From: Stercorarius parasiticus
Lineage: Eukaryota > Chordata > Aves > Charadriiformes > Stercorariidae
Direction: 5' to 3'
DNA length: 64,000 nucleotides
Assembly: GCA_013396915.1 (NCBI GenBank)
Contig: VWZL01000808.1
Coordinates: 992,001 to 1,056,000, forward strand
The translations under genes and the position numbers were made by a program. Numbering within the stretch: the stretch's first letter is position 1; every line of letters begins with the position of its first letter. Positions 61,194 through 64,000 of the stretch are shown here, in pieces. The notes under the pieces were generated by a model. That model did no database searches, was not told the origin of the DNA, and saw only the letters and a list, made by a program, of their open reading frames with translations.

Positions 61194-64000
61194 TTCACAA
61201 ACATTACAAGCAGCTCACGTGCATTGACACTCTGCGTGTCAGAGGGATCTTCCTGGCATTTCTGGATAGCTGCCTTTCAGATTGGACACTTCATACTCTA
61301 TTAATCAACATTGTAAATCCCAACCGTCCCTCGTCACCCCTTGAGGGCCTTAAAAGCAATTTTTTAGTTATTTTATCAGAAATGACTGCAGAAACTCAAG
61401 TCAGAAAAGAAGCAGAGATGTGTTACTGAGAATTGCAATCTACTCCGTGTCATAAAACTGAGATTCTGTTTCAGAGCAGCTAGGCTTCTGCAAATCCCTT
61501 TTCTCTTCTGAATCAATTATCTTTTAATTTTTCTTCTTCAAACTCTGTGCTAACGCTAGTCTCTTGTTTGGACCATTTTCACCTTTAAAGGGTCATGACA
61601 CCTGGTTGGCAAGAGCATGCAAGGGGACAATGTGAAACCCCTCAGGATAGCTGGGGTGAAAAAATATATAGCGTAATTCTTGACAAATTGAACAGCCCTT
61701 CGAAGCCTGCCATTCCCTGCTTACGCATCCTTCTAGTACTAGTCTTTCTGCTCCATCCTGGATTTTAACAGTAATTAAAGCCCCTTCTCAAAGGCTATGG
61801 ATATTGATTCTAGATCAGTCTTCTATTCCCAAATAGCCCCATAATCTCTGTTTACTTTCCTAAATTAAAACCGGCGTGCTTTTCTCAGAGTTGCTATGCT
61901 TTCATTGTTTCCGGTGGAAATTGCGAGTGCCCAGCTTCTCTAGACTCTGCCTGTACAGCATGAAAGGCCCGGCTTGTGAGACTCTGATAATGCTCCAAAA
62001 AGAAGCCCCACGTCAGAGACAAAAGCAGTCCTTTGTTCAGTCCGCCAGATCACACGGCTTCATGTTATCAAGTCTCCTCTCACTGCGAGAGAGATTACAC
62101 TGGTGTTTTCCAAGGAAAATTGCCCAGTTCCAAACTGTTGAGTTGTAAGAAACTTGAAGCAGCCCCTGGACCGCGATCAATCAATAGCGGTCCGTTCACC
62201 TTCAACATGGCCAGCAGGGAAGTGGGAGAAGCAGAGCAGGTATCCTGCATCGCTGCGAGGTGGCTGCCAACAACTGGTCCCTTCAAGAAAATGAACCCTG
62301 AACGCCAACAACCACCCTATATTTATTTCTTACCCCAAGGGCTAGCAAACCAATGAAAGGATGAAACTTCCCCTGCTTTTTTTGTTTTAAAATGTGCACG
62401 CATAGGTAACGGATGCTCCTTGATATTTCCTGTGTTGTCTCAATTAGTGGCCCAGAAACGCTGGGATTTAGATTCCGACTGAATTCCCCCTCTACTAGAC
62501 TTGCAACCTGGCACATGGCAGGCACCAAAGAAAATAACTAGTGCGGACAGGCATGCAGCAGAGATCAGAAGCGTGGATACGGTATACCTGTCCATTCAAG
62601 CAATGTGTGTTTTCAATATCCAGGCATTCAAGTCTCACATTCATCATGTTCAGTGCAAGACAGAATACTTGCTTTTACCTGCAACCTATTCAGAGAATCT
62701 ATATCCACATCCATCACGTTCAGTGAAATAGACTCTATCTGCAAATGTTGAGCTTCAATTTCCCTGCAGTGATCTGAATTACAATATGCTGCAGGTGAAC
62801 ATGTTAAATTTCTGAATTGGTAGACGGGAAAAAAGTTCTACCAGAGTCGTTAATAAATGTGGCTAATGTGGAAAAAGACTCATTTCAGAATGTAGCTGTG
62901 CACCATTAAGGTGCTGGAAAAAGCTCTTTTTCAGGGAGCAAATGTAATACTTATGGCAGATGTCAGTGTGTGTAATAAAGATGGAGCATGTGTATTTATT
63001 ACTATAACATGTAAAACACTGGTATCCACAGTGTAATCTACCCAGGAGAAAGTGCTTCTAAAGCTTCTAAGGCAACATCACGCACTTTCAAATTCATTTA
63101 TCATGTCCATGTTGAACTCTTTTTTTTCCCCACTGACAACCCATCAGCGATGCCAAGTACCGACGATGAAAACCTGGGTTTGGAGGAAAAGTCTATACAA
63201 CGTATAAAACAGTGAACACCTCTCAGACTCTTGAAATGTTGTTATTGGTCACTGCTACGGTGCACAAAAAAGAAGGAGGGCTTCAAGTGAAGCACACTGT
63301 CACCACACCCTTGCCATAAGTCATGCAAATACAGATCAGGAAATAAGAAAAATGGAACTCCACATAAAGACTAATTCAATTGACAAGTCATGATAATGCC
63401 CATAAGCTCTAACTGCAACCTTGAAGAAAGAGATTTTGTTTTCTGGAAATGAACAGAATCAAAGGTTGAATACTGATTAGTTAAGTAAGAGCACCTTGGT
63501 CCCTCAGCAACGTACTGGTTTGTTTTCTTTTTAATCTCTCCTGCTATACTGTTGGGAAATACAGCAGCTACTGGTTTCAACATCTGAAATTAGTTTTCAG
63601 ATGAAAGTGAAAGCTCCTAATGTATAGAGCATTATAAACAAATGAATCTACAAATATGAGAATCAACATAATCTTCGGACAATTGGCAGAGAGCTAACAG
63701 GGACCCTCAGTGAAAAAAAATCCCATCCTTGCTGCCATAACCACAGCACATGTGCTATTCTTGAACAAAGGACAGAGAAAGGGCAAGATGAATCGACTAA
63801 GAAATTGGAAAAATCTCTATTATAGCCAAAAAATCCCCAAACAAATCCAACCAACCAAAGCCAAAACTGAGTAACAAAAGAGAGGATTCAGGGATGACTT
63901 CAGTTTCAATCTGCTTCCCCCAGAATCCTTCGTAGCCAGGCCCCCCACAAAAGCTACCATCACTTTTCCCTAAACCACAGACTTCTGCTGGAGCCATCCT
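61194..64000. other. Non-coding sequence with one candidate conserved block
   Basis: 61880-62300 is of balanced composition and contains the inverted repeat at 62168-62193. An 18-base string starting CATTCATCATG recurs with two changes 70 bases later (62638-62655 and 62708-62725). No coding exon or mobile element was recognised up to the window end. Confidence 0.6.
62168..62193. repeat. Perfect 7-bp CpG-containing inverted repeat
   Basis: GGACCGC (62168-62174) and GCGGTCC (62187-62193) are exact complements around the 12-base AT-rich loop GATCAATCAATA. GC-rich, CpG-bearing arms stand out from the surrounding DNA. Confidence 0.85.

Overview
The window looks like non-coding vertebrate DNA, most likely from a bird. 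It is AT-rich and has no operon-like structure, no long open reading frame and no CpG-rich promoter stretch. Its only clearly recognisable mobile elements are decayed CR1-type LINE pieces. The best of these (20800-20941) ends with the typical sauropsid CR1 tail: a gaccagatgacctttaaagg block, then gtcccttccaaccc, then a short ATTCTA-type terminus. Low repeat density with CR1 as the main retroelement fits birds best; a crocodilian or turtle cannot be excluded. The 9-base run of N at 14858-14866 shows this is an assembly scaffold.

Layout. 1-10.8 kb is unique-looking sequence with small direct repeats (2308-2358, 8548-8599) and a G-quadruplex-forming tract next to T13A9 (4806-4875). At 10.8-11.8 kb lie a CR1 tail fragment, a 32-bp duplication carrying two G13 tracts, a 30-bp duplication and an A22 run. 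14.4-16.3 kb has A/T-rich sequence, the N gap and an imperfect inverted repeat around a purine spacer. 18-21 kb is relatively GC-richer and holds two CR1 copies; the longer one (19190-19956) keeps the frameshifted C-terminal end of the reverse-transcriptase ORF. At 28.4-28.6 kb is an old MIR/CORE-SINE-like element in reverse orientation. From 29 to 64 kb I see mostly single-copy-looking sequence with microsatellites, some perfect short hairpins and several blocks whose texture suggests conserved non-coding (enhancer-like) DNA.

There is no protein-coding exon I can support and no set of genes that could work together. The longest ATG-initiated frames (184, 174, 150, 143 and 134 codons) have composition expected of chance reading of AT-rich or purine-rich DNA. 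I found no tRNA, rRNA, CRISPR array or intact transposon. I did not find a new biological system; the most checkable items are the structural motifs, the G-tract duplication, the ancient SINE, the possible adapter trace beside the gap, and the candidate conserved blocks.
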